Source of the DNA: Collimonas sp. OK412
GTDB lineage: Bacteria > Pseudomonadota > Gammaproteobacteria > Burkholderiales > Burkholderiaceae_D
Assembly: GCF_900112135.1 (NCBI RefSeq)
Contig: NZ_FOLC01000020.1
Coordinates: 25,437-89,436 of the forward strand
Length of the DNA: 64,000 nucleotides
Direction of reading: 5' to 3'
Under the pieces are notes generated by a model, which saw nothing but the letters and a program-made list of their open reading frames with translations, was not told the origin of the DNA and ran no database searches. Each line of letters begins with the position of its first letter. Positions within the stretch are counted from its first letter, which is position 1. Positions 8,128 to 18,328 of the stretch are shown here, one piece after another. The position numbers and the translations under genes were made by a program.

Positions 8128-8703
8128 GTGCCATTGCCTAATTTAGCCGTCGATTATGAAACCATCTTTGCGCACGCGCCGATCGGCATGTGCGTCTCTG
8201 AACGCCGCATCATGCAGGTGTGCAACCTGGCGCTGGCGCGCATGTTCGGCTACCTGCCGGGCGAACTGAACGGCGAGTCGTTCAAGGTGCTATACCCGAC
8301 CCAGGACGAGTTCGAGCGCACCGGCGCCCGTATCGTACCGATCATGAACGCCAAGGGCATCTATTCCGACGAACGGATCATGCGGCGCGCCAACGGCGAG
8401 CTGTTCTGGTGCCACGTCACCGGCCACGCCCTGGTGCCGGAAGATACCCACGCCGCCGGCATCTGGACCTTTGAAGACCTGAGTGAAAAACGCCGCGCCT
8501 CATCCACGCTGTCGCCGCGCGAGCGGGAAATCGCGGCGCTGCTGGTGGAGGGCAAGACCAGCAAGCTGATCGGCAAGCAGATCGGCCTCAGCCCGCGCAC
8601 GGTGGAGATGCACCGGGCCAACCTGATGAAGAAATTCACGGCGTCGACCTCCAGCGAACTGGTGCACCGCCTGCTGGGCATTGCCCAGAGCGAAGGCGTT
8701 TAG
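8128..8703 (+). CDS. PAS-domain LuxR-type transcriptional regulator
   Basis: A 191-residue regulator with an N-terminal PAS domain (about residues 10-120; FAHAPIGMCVSERRI, and FWCHVTGHAL at the end of the sensing fold) and a C-terminal LuxR/GerE HTH (about 127-185; LSPREREIAALLVEGKTSK and GLSPRTVEMHRANLMKKF). It lacks a kinase or receiver domain, so it may sense a ligand directly. The start is GTG 8128, since no nearby ATG fits. It lies divergent from scoA, which makes the CoA-transferase operon a likely target. It ends 3 bases from the convergent thioesterase gene. Confidence 0.85.
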   Translation: MPLPNLAVDYETIFAHAPIGMCVSERRIMQVCNLALARMFGYLPGELNGESFKVLYPTQDEFERTGARIVPIMNAKGIYSDERIMRRANGELFWCHVTGHALVPEDTHAAGIWTFEDLSEKRRASSTLSPREREIAALLVEGKTSKLIGKQIGLSPRTVEMHRANLMKKFTASTSSELVHRLLGIAQSEGV

Positions 8704-8706
8704 TAT

Positions 8707-9126
<420 letters not shown>

Positions 9127-9262
9127 TGCCCTGACTTTCCTGAATACTGTAAATTGGCGTCCAGCAGGCGAGGAACAACACTAGCCTGCCTGCTAGCATT
9201 CTGCCGCAAAATCCCGGACAATTAGCACATCCGTTCGAAAATTAATTATAGGTAAAGAGACA

Positions 9263-10954
9263 ATGACTCCAACCCAAGGGCAGAACCAGCAGAATCTCCT
9301 GGAACAATACGGTCCGCGCGAAGCCATGGAATATGACGTGGTGGTGGTCGGCGGCGGGCCGGCCGGCCTGGCGGCGGCGATCCGGCTGAAACAGCAGGCT
9401 GCCGAAAAAGGACGCGAAGTATCAGTCTGCGTGCTGGAGAAAGGCAGCGAAATCGGCGCCCATATCCTGTCCGGTGCGGTGATGGACCCGCAGGCGCTGA
9501 CCGAACTGCTGCCAAACTGGAAAGAGCTGGGTGCGCCGCTGACCACCGAAGTCAGCGAAGACCGTTTCCTGTTCCTGACCGAGAAAAAAGCCTACAAGAC
9601 GCCTAACTGGATGCTGCCGGCCTGCTTCCAGAACCATGGCAATTACGTCATCTCGCTGGCCAACGTGGTGCGCTGGCTGGGCCAGCAGGCGGAGATCCTG
9701 GGCGTGGAAATTTTCCCGGGCTTCCCGGCGGCCGAAGTGCTGTACAACGAGGATGGCTCGGTCAAGGGCGTCGCCACCGGCAACATGGGCGTGGACCGCC
9801 ATGGCCAGCCTACCGATGCCTTCCAGCTGGGCATGGAGCTGCACGCCAAGTACACCTTGTTTGCCGAAGGCGCGCGCGGCCACCTGGGCAAGCAGCTGAT
9901 GGCGAAATTCGAACTGAACAAGGGCAAGGATCCGCAAACCTATGCGATCGGCATCAAGGAATTGTGGGAAATCGATCCCAAGCTGCACCAGCCGGGCCTG
10001 GTGGTGCATACCGCGGGCTGGCCGCTGGATACCCAGACCTACGGCGGCTCTTTCCTGTATCACCTGGAAAACAACCAGGTCGCGGTCGGCTACGTGGTCG
10101 GCCTGGCTTACGAAAATCCCTACCTGTCGCCTTACGAAGAATTCCAGCGCTACAAGACGCATCCGGAAATCAGCAAATTTTTCCAGGGCGGCAAGCGCAT
10201 TTCCTACGGCGCCCGCGCGATCACCGCCGGCGGCCTGCAATCGCTGCCCAAGCTGACCTTCCCCGGCGGCGCCCTGATCGGCTGCGACGCCGGCTTCCTC
10301 AACGCCAGCCGCATCAAGGGCAGCCACGCCGCCATCAAGACCGGCATGCTGGCCGCCAACGCTGCCTTCGAAGCCCTGGGCAACAACCGCCAGTTCGACG
10401 AGCTGACGGCCTATGGCGAGGCGTTCGAGCAGTCCTGGCTGCACCAGGAACTGCACAAGGCGCGCAACTTCAAGCCATGGATGAGCAAGGGCCTGTATCT
10501 CGGCACCCTGATGGTCGGCATCGACCAGGTCGTGTTCGGCGGCAAAGCGCCATGGACGCTGCGCCACACCCATGCCGACCATGAATGCCTGAAGCCGGCG
10601 GCCAATTACGCGCCGATCAAGTATCCGAAACCGGACGGCAAGCTGACCTTCGACCGCCTGTCGTCCGTGTTCATCTCCAACACCAACCATGCCGAAGACC
10701 AGCCGATCCACCTGACCTTGAAGGATCCGAACGTGCCGGTCAACGTCAACCTGCGCGACTATGCGGGGCCGGAAGCGCGCTACTGCCCTGCCGGCGTGTA
10801 TGAATTCGTGACCAATGAAGACAATACGGAACGCCTGCAGATCAATGCGCAAAACTGCGTGCATTGCAAAACCTGCGACATCAAGGATCCGACGCAGAAT
10901 ATCGTGTGGGTGACGCCGGAAGGCGGCGGCGGGCCGAACTATCCGAACATGTGA
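9263..10954 (+). CDS. Electron transfer flavoprotein-ubiquinone oxidoreductase (ETF-QO)
   Basis: A 563-residue FAD and 4Fe-4S enzyme that moves electrons from reduced ETF to ubiquinone at the inner face of the membrane. The FAD-binding motif VVVVGGGPAGLAAA sits at about residues 25-40. The middle holds the ubiquinone-binding region. The C terminus has the ferredoxin-like cluster: CPAGVYEF (Cys about 512) and NCVHCKTCDIKDPTQNI. The ending GGGGPNYPNM is a family hallmark. ATG 9263 is preceded by an AGGTAAAGAGA RBS. A terminator follows directly, so it is probably monocistronic. It links fatty-acid and amino-acid oxidation to the respiratory chain. Confidence 0.95.
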   Translation: MTPTQGQNQQNLLEQYGPREAMEYDVVVVGGGPAGLAAAIRLKQQAAEKGREVSVCVLEKGSEIGAHILSGAVMDPQALTELLPNWKELGAPLTTEVSEDRFLFLTEKKAYKTPNWMLPACFQNHGNYVISLANVVRWLGQQAEILGVEIFPGFPAAEVLYNEDGSVKGVATGNMGVDRHGQPTDAFQLGMELHAKYTLFAEGARGHLGKQLMAKFELNKGKDPQTYAIGIKELWEIDPKLHQPGLVVHTAGWPLDTQTYGGSFLYHLENNQVAVGYVVGLAYENPYLSPYEEFQRYKTHPEISKFFQGGKRISYGARAITAGGLQSLPKLTFPGGALIGCDAGFLNASRIKGSHAAIKTGMLAANAAFEALGNNRQFDELTAYGEAFEQSWLHQELHKARNFKPWMSKGLYLGTLMVGIDQVVFGGKAPWTLRHTHADHECLKPAANYAPIKYPKPDGKLTFDRLSSVFISNTNHAEDQPIHLTLKDPNVPVNVNLRDYAGPEARYCPAGVYEFVTNEDNTERLQINAQNCVHCKTCDIKDPTQNIVWVTPEGGGGPNYPNM

Positions 10955-10960
10955 TGTGCA

Positions 10961-10990
10961 AACAAGGCTGCGTATGCAGCCTTGTTTATG
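10961..10990 (+). terminator. Rho-independent terminator after ETF-QO
   Basis: An 11-bp perfect stem, AACAAGGCTGC with GCAGCCTTGTT around a GTAT loop, followed by TTATG. It begins 6 bases after the ETF-QO stop. Confidence 0.85.
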
Positions 10991-11040
10991 TCCTGCTCGC
11001 TTGCCGATGGATCTGGATGCCGGGCAATCTCTCCCCTGCC

Positions 11041-11598
11041 TTAAGGCAGCTTCCAATCGCCGGCGACAATTTTTTCAAGCCAGAACGTGCCGATCACGGT
11101 CTTGACGTCGGTGACCTTGCCTTCCCTCACCCAGTCCAGCATGTCCGTCAGCGGCGCCTTGAAGACGTCCAGGAATTCGCCATCGTCCAGCTTGCGCTCG
11201 CCGCCGGCCAGGCCGCGCGCCAGGTACAGCTCCAGATGTTCGTCGGAATAGGCAATCGCGTTGTGGATAGTGCAGACGTGCTGCCATTCGGTCGCGGTGT
11301 AACCGGTTTCTTCCAGCAACTCACGCTTGGCGCAGGCCAGGTGGTCTTCGCCCGGATCGATCTTCCCGGCCGGATATTCGATGAACACGCGTTCCAGCGG
11401 ATAACGGTATTGCCGCTCGAGCAAGACCGTGCCGTCCTCGAACAGCGGCAGGATGACTACCGCGCCGGGATGCTTGATGTATTCGCGCGTGGTCGCCTTG
11501 CCGTCGGGCAGCTGCACCGTGTCGCGCTGCACCTTGAGGAAGTTGCCGTCATAGGCTTCGGCGCTGGCGATCCGGGTTTCTTTCAGGTGACTATCCAT
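11041..11598 (-). CDS. NUDIX hydrolase, ADP-ribose pyrophosphatase type
   Basis: A 185-residue NUDIX enzyme. The Nudix box GX5EX7REUXEEXGU is visible as GKIDPGEDHLACAKRELLEE followed by TGY, at about residues 88-110. The flanking EYIKHPGAVVILPL and YPLERVFIEYPAG match the ADP-ribose/ADP-sugar pyrophosphatase group (NudF-like). It should hydrolyse ADP-ribose to AMP and ribose 5-phosphate, limiting free ADP-ribose. It lies downstream of the complex I operon on the same strand, an arrangement known in Burkholderiales, and ends 5' of the ETF-QO terminator. Confidence 0.88.
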   Translation of the reverse strand: MDSHLKETRIASAEAYDGNFLKVQRDTVQLPDGKATTREYIKHPGAVVILPLFEDGTVLLERQYRYPLERVFIEYPAGKIDPGEDHLACAKRELLEETGYTATEWQHVCTIHNAIAYSDEHLELYLARGLAGGERKLDDGEFLDVFKAPLTDMLDWVREGKVTDVKTVIGTFWLEKIVAGDWKLP

Positions 11599-11689
11599 GC
11601 GGGTACTCCGGGGGGAAGATAAGGCAGACGAAAAGAAGATTGTAATGCAGGCGCTGGCCGCGCCGCCCGCCGCCAGGCAAGAAGCCGGT

Positions 11690-12004
11690 TCAGCGATGCT
11701 TTTTCAGGTAGCGCAGCACGTAGCCAGGATAGGCCAGCACCAGGAACATGCAGCCGGTTACGGCATAAAATTCCCAGCCCTGGCTAAAGGCATTGCCGAT
11801 ATTCGCTTCCAGCACATGGGCAAACAGACCAACCAGCGCATACAAGGCAAACAGCTCAAGCAAGCGCACCCAGACCGGCTTGGACGCCGCCTGGCCGCCG
11901 GACTTGAGCGGCACCAGGGCAAACAGGCGTTCGTTGATGAACGGCAGGTTGGCAGCCAGCAGCGCCAACAGGATCACGAACCAGCTGGAGAGCGAGACAT
12001 TCAC
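11690..12004 (-). CDS. DUF2818 inner-membrane protein
   Basis: A 104-residue protein with three hydrophobic segments (about residues 5-25, 45-68 and 78-97) and a basic tail (LKKHR). It resembles the DUF2818 family, which in betaproteobacteria sits directly after nuoN. It begins with GTG 12004, 4 bases after the nuoN stop, so it is probably translated with the complex I operon. The function is unknown; an assembly or accessory role for complex I is suggested only by the conserved position. Confidence 0.8.
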   Translation of the reverse strand: MNVSLSSWFVILLALLAANLPFINERLFALVPLKSGGQAASKPVWVRLLELFALYALVGLFAHVLEANIGNAFSQGWEFYAVTGCMFLVLAYPGYVLRYLKKHR

Positions 12005-12008
12005 GAAG

Positions 12009-13520
12009 TTACTGCCCCACCCTGCTAAGGAAGGCGGTCAGGGATTTGACGATGGCCGAGGTAGTGGAATCCATCAGCCAGCCTGGCCACAGGCCCAGCA
12101 CCAGCACCGCCAGCCCGTTCAGGCTGAGCAATACCCGGACATCGAGGTGAGCCACGATCGGCGAGCTGTCTTGCGGTTCGTCAAAATACATCAGCTTGAT
12201 GACGCGCAGGTAATAGTAGGCGCCGATCAGCGAGAACAGTACCGCCACCACCACCAGCCACAGCTGGCCGCTGCCGGTGCCAAGCACGGCTTGCAGCACC
12301 GACAGCTTGGCGTAGAAACCCATCAGCGGCGGAATTCCCGCCAGCGACAGCATCAGGACCAGCATCACCGCGGCAAACCATGGGCTGCGCTGGTTCAAGC
12401 CTTTGAAGTCGTCCATGTTTTCCGCTTCGAAACCGGAACGCGCCAGCAGCATGATGACACCGAAGGTGCCGAGCGTGGTCATCACGTAAGTGATCGAATA
12501 AAACATGGCCGAGCTATAGGCATTGACGGTGGAGAACAGGTTGCCGTCGACTACCCCGGCCAGCAGGCCGAGCAGCATGAAGCCCATGTGGGAAATGGTC
12601 GAATAAGCCAGCATGCGCTTGATGTTGGTCTGGGCAATCGCAGTGATATTACCGATCGCCATCGACAGCACAGCCAGCACCACCAGCATCTGCTGCCAGT
12701 CAGTCGCCAGCGGCAGCAGCGCTTCCACCAGCAGGCGGAAGCAGATCGCAAAAGCGGCCAGCTTCGGCGCGCCGCCCAGCAACAGGGTGACGGCGGTCGG
12801 TGCGCCCTGGTAGACGTCGGGCACCCACATGTGGAACGGCACCGCACCCAGCTTGAACGCCAGGCCGGCGACAATGAACACCACGCCGAACACCAGCACG
12901 GTTGCGTTGATGCCGCCGGAGGATGCTGCGCGGGTAACTTCGATCAGGTCAAGCGAACCGGTGGCGCCATACAGCATCGACATCCCGTACAGCAGGAAAC
13001 CGGAAGCCATCGCGCCCAGCACGAAATACTTCATGGCCGCTTCGGTCGCATTGGCGCTGTCGCGCCGCAATGCCACCAGCGCATATAACGACAGGGACAT
13101 CAGTTCCAGGCCCAGGTAGATGCTGAGGAAATTGCTGCCCGAGATCATCACCATCTGGCCCAGCAGGGTAAACAGCGCCAGCGGGTAGAACTCGCCGCCG
13201 AGATGGCCGCTGACCATGCCGCGCTCGCTCACATAACGGCGCGAATATACCAGCGTCATTGCCACCGCCACGTAGGAAACCAGCTTCAACAGGCTGCTCA
13301 GCGGATCCGAGACAAACATGTTGTGGAAGGTATAGACCGTCTCCCCGCTTTGGAATGCGCCGAACGTCAATACGAAACACACAGCCAGCACGGCCAGCGT
13401 CAGGTAGTAAGTGAGGTAGCGCTTGGCATCCGAAACAAACATATCGATCAGCAGCACGACAGACGTCGCGATCAGCAGAAAGATTTCCGGATAAACAGGG
13501 ATCAGATTCATGTTATTCAT
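12009..13520 (-). CDS. nuoN: NADH-quinone oxidoreductase subunit N
   Basis: A 503-residue antiporter-like membrane subunit of complex I with about 14 transmembrane helices. It belongs to the Mrp-antiporter-like proton-pumping set (NuoL, M, N). Family residues are seen in [20 protein letters not shown] (the H-bearing broken helix TM7) and in [18 protein letters not shown]. It is the last classical nuo gene and is followed by DUF2818. A second ATG, 9 bases in, is an alternative start. Confidence 0.95.
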   Translation of the reverse strand: MNNMNLIPVYPEIFLLIATSVVLLIDMFVSDAKRYLTYYLTLAVLAVCFVLTFGAFQSGETVYTFHNMFVSDPLSSLLKLVSYVAVAMTLVYSRRYVSERGMVSGHLGGEFYPLALFTLLGQMVMISGSNFLSIYLGLELMSLSLYALVALRRDSANATEAAMKYFVLGAMASGFLLYGMSMLYGATGSLDLIEVTRAASSGGINATVLVFGVVFIVAGLAFKLGAVPFHMWVPDVYQGAPTAVTLLLGGAPKLAAFAICFRLLVEALLPLATDWQQMLVVLAVLSMAIGNITAIAQTNIKRMLAYSTISHMGFMLLGLLAGVVDGNLFSTVNAYSSAMFYSITYVMTTLGTFGVIMLLARSGFEAENMDDFKGLNQRSPWFAAVMLVLMLSLAGIPPLMGFYAKLSVLQAVLGTGSGQLWLVVVAVLFSLIGAYYYLRVIKLMYFDEPQDSSPIVAHLDVRVLLSLNGLAVLVLGLWPGWLMDSTTSAIVKSLTAFLSRVGQ

Positions 13521-13569
13521 TTATTTGCCGCTTATTTTTATGCAACGCGCATTTAATCATCGTACTTAA

Positions 13570-15054
13570 TCAGTTTAACTTGGTGACCGCGACATGCTTC
13601 AGCAGATCGGCTACCGACACTTGCATCGCATCGGTGAACGGCGCCGGATACACGCCCATCGCGATGACGGCAATCGCCAGCACGCCCAGCATGACGAACT
13701 CACGCTTGTTCAGGTCCAGCATTTCTTTCACATGCGAATTGGTGATGGCGCCGAACACCACGCGCTTGACCAGCCACAGCGAATACGCCGCGCCCAGGAT
13801 CAATGCCGTCGCCGCCAGCAGGCCGATCCAGAAATTGAATTTGACCGCGCCCAGGATCACCATGAACTCGCCGACGAAACCGGAGGTGCCCGGCAGGCCG
13901 GAATTGGCCAGCGAGAACAGCACGAACAAGGCGGCGAAACGCGGCATGACGTTGACCACGCCGCCGTATTCGGCGATCTGGCGGGTATGCATGCGGTCAT
14001 ACAGGACACCGATGCAAAGGAACATCGCGCCCGACACGAAGCCGTGCGAGATCATTTGCACGATGCCGCCCTGCAGGCCGATATCGTTGAAAATGAAGAA
14101 GCCGAGGGTGACGAAACCCATGTGGGCGATCGACGAATAGGCGATCAGCTTTTTCATGTCGTTCTGCACCAATGCCACCAGGCCGATATAGATCACGGCG
14201 ATCAGCGACAAGGTGATGATGAAACCGGCCAGGTAATGGCTGGCGTCAGGCGTGATCGGCAGCGAGAAACGCAGGAAGCCGTAGCCGCCCAGCTTCAGCA
14301 TGATGGCCGCCAGCACCACGGAACCGCCGGTCGGCGCCTCCACGTGGGCATCCGGCAGCCAGGTATGCACCGGCCACATCGGCACCTTGACGGCAAACGC
14401 CATCAGGAAAGCCAGGAAAATCAGGACTTGCGCCGTCATCGTCAGCGGCAGCTGGTGCCAGGTCAGGATCTCGAAACTGCCGCCCGACTGGATATACAGG
14501 TACAGCAGCGCGATCAGCATCAGCAGCGAACCCATCAGGGTGTACAGGAAGAATTTGATCGCTGCGTAGACGCGGTTGGCGCCGCCCCAGACGCCGACGA
14601 TGATGAACATCGGAATCAGCGTCGCTTCGAAGAATACGTAGAACAGCATGCCGTCCAGCGCGCAGAAGACGCCGATCATCAAGCCCGACAGGATCAGGAA
14701 AGCGCCCATGTACTGCGCGACTTTTTTCTCGATCACTTGCCAGGCGGAGATCACCACCAGCACGGTGATGAACGCCGTCAACGGCACGAACCACAGGGAA
14801 ATGCCGTCGATGCCGAGGTAGTAGTTGACGTTGAAGCGGTCGATCCAGGTGGTCTTTTCAACGAACTGCATGCCATGGAAAGCGTTGTCGAATTGGCTGA
14901 CCAGAGGCAGCGTCACCACGAAACTGACTGCCGCGCCGAGCAGCGACAGCCAACGCACCAGGGTTGGATTATCGTCGCGACCGACTGCCAGGACCAGGAT
15001 ACCGAACGCGACCGGGCACCAGATCGCGAGGCTGAGAAGAGGGAAAGTTGACAT
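13570..15054 (-). CDS. nuoM: NADH-quinone oxidoreductase subunit M
   Basis: A 494-residue antiporter-like membrane subunit of complex I. Diagnostic segments are KVPMWPVHTWLPDAHVEAPT and DMKKLIAYSSIAHMGFV, which include the conserved Lys and His of the proton channel, with the Glu of TM5 (YVFFEATLIPMFI). The length is normal for NuoM, with about 14 predicted helices. It lies between nuoL and nuoN with gaps of 39 and 49 bases and no visible terminator, consistent with one operon. Confidence 0.96.
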   Translation of the reverse strand: MSTFPLLSLAIWCPVAFGILVLAVGRDDNPTLVRWLSLLGAAVSFVVTLPLVSQFDNAFHGMQFVEKTTWIDRFNVNYYLGIDGISLWFVPLTAFITVLVVISAWQVIEKKVAQYMGAFLILSGLMIGVFCALDGMLFYVFFEATLIPMFIIVGVWGGANRVYAAIKFFLYTLMGSLLMLIALLYLYIQSGGSFEILTWHQLPLTMTAQVLIFLAFLMAFAVKVPMWPVHTWLPDAHVEAPTGGSVVLAAIMLKLGGYGFLRFSLPITPDASHYLAGFIITLSLIAVIYIGLVALVQNDMKKLIAYSSIAHMGFVTLGFFIFNDIGLQGGIVQMISHGFVSGAMFLCIGVLYDRMHTRQIAEYGGVVNVMPRFAALFVLFSLANSGLPGTSGFVGEFMVILGAVKFNFWIGLLAATALILGAAYSLWLVKRVVFGAITNSHVKEMLDLNKREFVMLGVLAIAVIAMGVYPAPFTDAMQVSVADLLKHVAVTKLN

Positions 15055-15093
15055 ATTTATTATTGCTCTACCTAACTGAGTTGCTTCGCCAGC

Positions 15094-17190
15094 TTACTTG
15101 GCAAACGGAAACGGCATGAACCAGACCAGGAAACCCAGCACCCCGATAATCATCACGAATGCGTAGTGATAGATGTATCCGGACTGCCAGAGACGGGTAA
15201 TTTTCGAGAACCAGCTGACTGCCTTGGCGCTGCCATTGACGATCAGGCCGTCGATCAGGCCACGGTCGCCGGCATTCCACAAGCCGCGGCCCAGCAGGCG
15301 CGCACCGCCGGCAAACACCACGTCGTTGAACTTGTCCATATAGTATTTGTTGTCGAGCAGCGTGAAGATCGGACCGGCCTTCTGCTTGATCGCCGCAGGC
15401 AGGCGCGGATTGACCATGTAGCAGTAATACGCTGCCGCCACGCCGGCGATTGCCAGCCACAGCGGCGCCGATGCAAAGGCATGGCTGACCATGCTGACCG
15501 GACCGTGGAATTCGTGGCGCAGTTCTTCCATTGCATGGTGCGCTTCGTTGACGAAAATCACGTCCTTGAAGAAGCTGCCGTACAACATCGGTTCGATCGC
15601 CAGGAAACCGATGACGGCCGACGGGATCGCCAGCAGGATCAGCGGCAGGGTCACCACCCAAGGCGACTCGTGCGGTTTCTGGCCAGGAGCCAGGCCGTGG
15701 TGTTCGTGCTCTTCTTCTGCCTCGTCGTGATGATCGTCGTGGCCGCCATGCGTCGCATGGGCATCGTTGGCGGCATGCGCCGCGTGGGCGCCGTGGCCGT
15801 CATGGGCCTTGCCGAAACGCTCTTCGCCATGGAACACCATGAAGTACATGCGGAACGAGTAGAAAGCGGTGACAAACACGCTTGCCAGCACGGCGAAATA
15901 GGCAAAGCCGGAACCGAACAGGGTCGATGCATGGGCCGCTTCGATGATGCTGTCCTTCGAGTAGAAGCCGGAGAAGAACGGCGTGCCGATCAGCGCCAGC
16001 GAACCGACCAGCGAAGTGATCCAGGTAATCGGCATGTATTTACGCAGGCCGCCCATGTTGCGCATGTCCTGGTCGTGGTGCAAGCCGATGATGACCGAAC
16101 CGGCGCCAAGGAACAGCAAGGCCTTGAAGAAAGCGTGCGTCATCAGGTGGAATACCGCAACCGAGTAGGCCGAAGCGCCCAGGGCCACGGTCATGTAGCC
16201 GAGCTGCGACAGGGTCGAATACGCCACCACGCGTTTGATGTCGGTCTGGATCACGCCAAGGAAACCCATGAACAAGGCGGTAATCGAGCCGATGATCAGG
16301 ATGAAGGACAAGGCGGTGTCGGACAGTTCGAACAGCGGCGACATGCGGGTCACCATGAAGATGCCGGCGGTCACCATGGTGGCGGCGTGGATCAGCGCCG
16401 AAATCGGGGTCGGGCCTTCCATCGAGTCCGGCAGCCAGACGTGCAGCGGGAATTGCGCCGACTTGCCCATGGCGCCGATGAACAGGCAGATACAGGCTAC
16501 TGTCAGCAGCATCCAGTCGCTGCCCGGCAGCGTCAATTGCGCCAGCATGCCTTTTTGCGCGAACACTTCGCTGTAGTTCATCGAACCGGAATACGCCAGC
16601 AGCAAGCCGATGCCGAGAATGAAACCGAAGTCGCCGACGCGGTTGACCAGGAACGCTTTCATGTTGGCGAAAATCGCAGTCGAACGGGTATACCAGAAAC
16701 CGATCAGCAGGTACGACACCAGGCCCACCGCTTCCCAGCCGAAGAACAGCTGCAGGAAGTTGTTGCTCATGACCAGCATCAGCATCGAGAACGTGAACAG
16801 GGAGATATAGGCGAAGAAACGGTTGTAGCCTTCGTCGTCCTGCATGTAGCCGATGGTGTAGATATGCACCATCAGCGAGACAAAGGTCACCACGCACATC
16901 ATCATGGCCGTCAGGCTGTCGATCAGGAAGCCGATTTCCAGCTTGACGCCGCCGACCGTCATCCAGGTGTACAAGGTGCCGTTGAAGCTGGCGCCGTCGA
17001 TCACCGCCAGCAAGGTCTGCACGGAAATGATCAGGGCGACCAGCACGCCCAGGATCGTGACCGTATGCGAGGTCTTGCGTCCGACCAGGTTGCCGAAGAA
17101 TTTGGTGCCGAATAAGCCCGCGATCGCAGCGCCAGCCAGGGGCGCCAACGGTACGGCAAGAAGTAATTGTGGGTTAAGTTGCCCCGCCAT
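15094..17190 (-). CDS. nuoL: NADH-quinone oxidoreductase subunit L (His-rich loop)
   Basis: A 698-residue antiporter-like subunit, the distal proton pump of complex I, with about 16 helices and the long amphipathic C-terminal helix. Core motifs include GKSAQFPLHVWLPDSMEGPT, DIKRVVAYSTLSQLGYM and GWEAVGLVSYLLIGF. Unusual is a strongly His/Asp/Glu-rich insertion at about residues 457-500 (AHDGHGAHAAHAAN, then HDDHHDEAEEEHEHHG), placed on a loop before the distal C-terminal helices. It lies 86 bases after nuoK and before nuoM. Confidence 0.96.
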   Translation of the reverse strand: MAGQLNPQLLLAVPLAPLAGAAIAGLFGTKFFGNLVGRKTSHTVTILGVLVALIISVQTLLAVIDGASFNGTLYTWMTVGGVKLEIGFLIDSLTAMMMCVVTFVSLMVHIYTIGYMQDDEGYNRFFAYISLFTFSMLMLVMSNNFLQLFFGWEAVGLVSYLLIGFWYTRSTAIFANMKAFLVNRVGDFGFILGIGLLLAYSGSMNYSEVFAQKGMLAQLTLPGSDWMLLTVACICLFIGAMGKSAQFPLHVWLPDSMEGPTPISALIHAATMVTAGIFMVTRMSPLFELSDTALSFILIIGSITALFMGFLGVIQTDIKRVVAYSTLSQLGYMTVALGASAYSVAVFHLMTHAFFKALLFLGAGSVIIGLHHDQDMRNMGGLRKYMPITWITSLVGSLALIGTPFFSGFYSKDSIIEAAHASTLFGSGFAYFAVLASVFVTAFYSFRMYFMVFHGEERFGKAHDGHGAHAAHAANDAHATHGGHDDHHDEAEEEHEHHGLAPGQKPHESPWVVTLPLILLAIPSAVIGFLAIEPMLYGSFFKDVIFVNEAHHAMEELRHEFHGPVSMVSHAFASAPLWLAIAGVAAAYYCYMVNPRLPAAIKQKAGPIFTLLDNKYYMDKFNDVVFAGGARLLGRGLWNAGDRGLIDGLIVNGSAKAVSWFSKITRLWQSGYIYHYAFVMIIGVLGFLVWFMPFPFAK

Positions 17191-17276
17191 GATGAACCTT
17201 ATCTTTATTCGTTATTTGTCTGTGTATTCTTTACCTGCCTGCCCCCGCAAACCTGGGTTCGCGGGAGACAAGCCTC

Positions 17277-17585
17277 TTAGCCCTTAAGGCTGTCCAGGTC
17301 TTCCACGTTGATGGTGTCCAGGTTACGGAACAACGCCACCAGGATCGCCAGGCCGATCGCCGACTCGGCAGCTGCTACGGTAAGGATGAAGAAAACGAAA
17401 ATCTGTCCGGCCGCATCGCCCAGGTAATACGAGAAAGCGATGAAGTTCATGTTCACCGCCAGCAGCATCAGTTCGATTGCCATCAGCAACACGATCAGGT
17501 TCTTGCGGTTCAGGAAAATGCCGACAATGCCGATCGAAAACAGGATCGCGCCAAGGATCAGATAATGAGCGAGAGAAATTGCCAT
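17277..17585 (-). CDS. nuoK: NADH-quinone oxidoreductase subunit K
   Basis: A 102-residue, three-helix membrane subunit of complex I. The two conserved buried Glu residues needed for proton transfer are in [13 protein letters not shown] and [11 protein letters not shown]. Sequence and length are standard for NuoK, an MrpC-like protein. It follows nuoJ by 12 bases. Confidence 0.96.
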   Translation of the reverse strand: MAISLAHYLILGAILFSIGIVGIFLNRKNLIVLLMAIELMLLAVNMNFIAFSYYLGDAAGQIFVFFILTVAAAESAIGLAILVALFRNLDTINVEDLDSLKG

Positions 17586-17597
17586 GGTGCGTCCTTG

Positions 17598-18272
17598 TTA
17601 TTTTTGTGGAGCCGCTGGCGCGGCCGGCGGGGTTGCGGCAGGAGTCACCGCAAGATTCGCAGGCGCAACCGGGTCGACCTTGGCTTCCGATTTCATCTTC
17701 ACGATGCGCACCCGGTCGCTGCTCTTGACCTTGACTGCCGCGGAAGGCGAGAAATACTTGCTATCCTTGCGGCGGCGCAGCGTCAGGGCAACCGCGGCGA
17801 CGATCGCCACCAGCAGGATGACCGCAGCGATTTCAAAGGCGTACACGTATTCGGTGTAGATCAGCTTGCCCAGCTCCTTGGTGTTGCCGATGTTGGCCGA
17901 GATGGCAGGAACATCGGATTCGGAACCCTGGAAGCCGTGGAAAATGACCGCGGCCATTTCCAGCACGATGACGGTGCCGACGGTCGCCGCCAGCGGGAAG
18001 TAACCCCAGAATCCCTCACGCATCTTGTCCAGGTTGATATCCAGCATCATCACCACGAACAGGAACAGCACCATCACCGCGCCGACATACACCAGCACCA
18101 GCACGATGGACAGGAACTCGGCTTTCAGCAGCATCCAGATGCCGGCCGCCGAGAAAAACGACAATACCAGGAACAACGCGGCGTGCACTGGATTGCGTGC
18201 GGTAATCACGCGCAAGGCGGCGATTACCAGCACCACCGAAAACGCGTAGAACAAGAAGGTCTTAAATTCCAT
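17598..18272 (-). CDS. nuoJ: NADH-quinone oxidoreductase subunit J (extended tail)
   Basis: A 224-residue, five-helix membrane subunit of complex I. The conserved AALFLVLSFFSAAGIWMLL and VLVYVGAVMVLFLFVVMML, which include the pi-bulge region of TM3, are present. After the last helix (about residue 165) there is a basic stretch followed by an Ala/Pro-rich tail (PATPPAAPAAPQK) that is longer than in compact homologues. A REPIN-like palindrome separates it from nuoI. Confidence 0.95.
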   Translation of the reverse strand: MEFKTFLFYAFSVVLVIAALRVITARNPVHAALFLVLSFFSAAGIWMLLKAEFLSIVLVLVYVGAVMVLFLFVVMMLDINLDKMREGFWGYFPLAATVGTVIVLEMAAVIFHGFQGSESDVPAISANIGNTKELGKLIYTEYVYAFEIAAVILLVAIVAAVALTLRRRKDSKYFSPSAAVKVKSSDRVRIVKMKSEAKVDPVAPANLAVTPAATPPAAPAAPQK

Positions 18273-18328
18273 AATGGCCCAGAAAGTCGGCTAAAAAAAC
18301 TTCATCAATTACTAGAACAACTTTTACC

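Noticed and set aside
13594..17115. Long plus-strand frames opposite nuoM and nuoL
   Set aside because: Antisense shadows, rich in His, Gln and Arg, with no recognisable domain.
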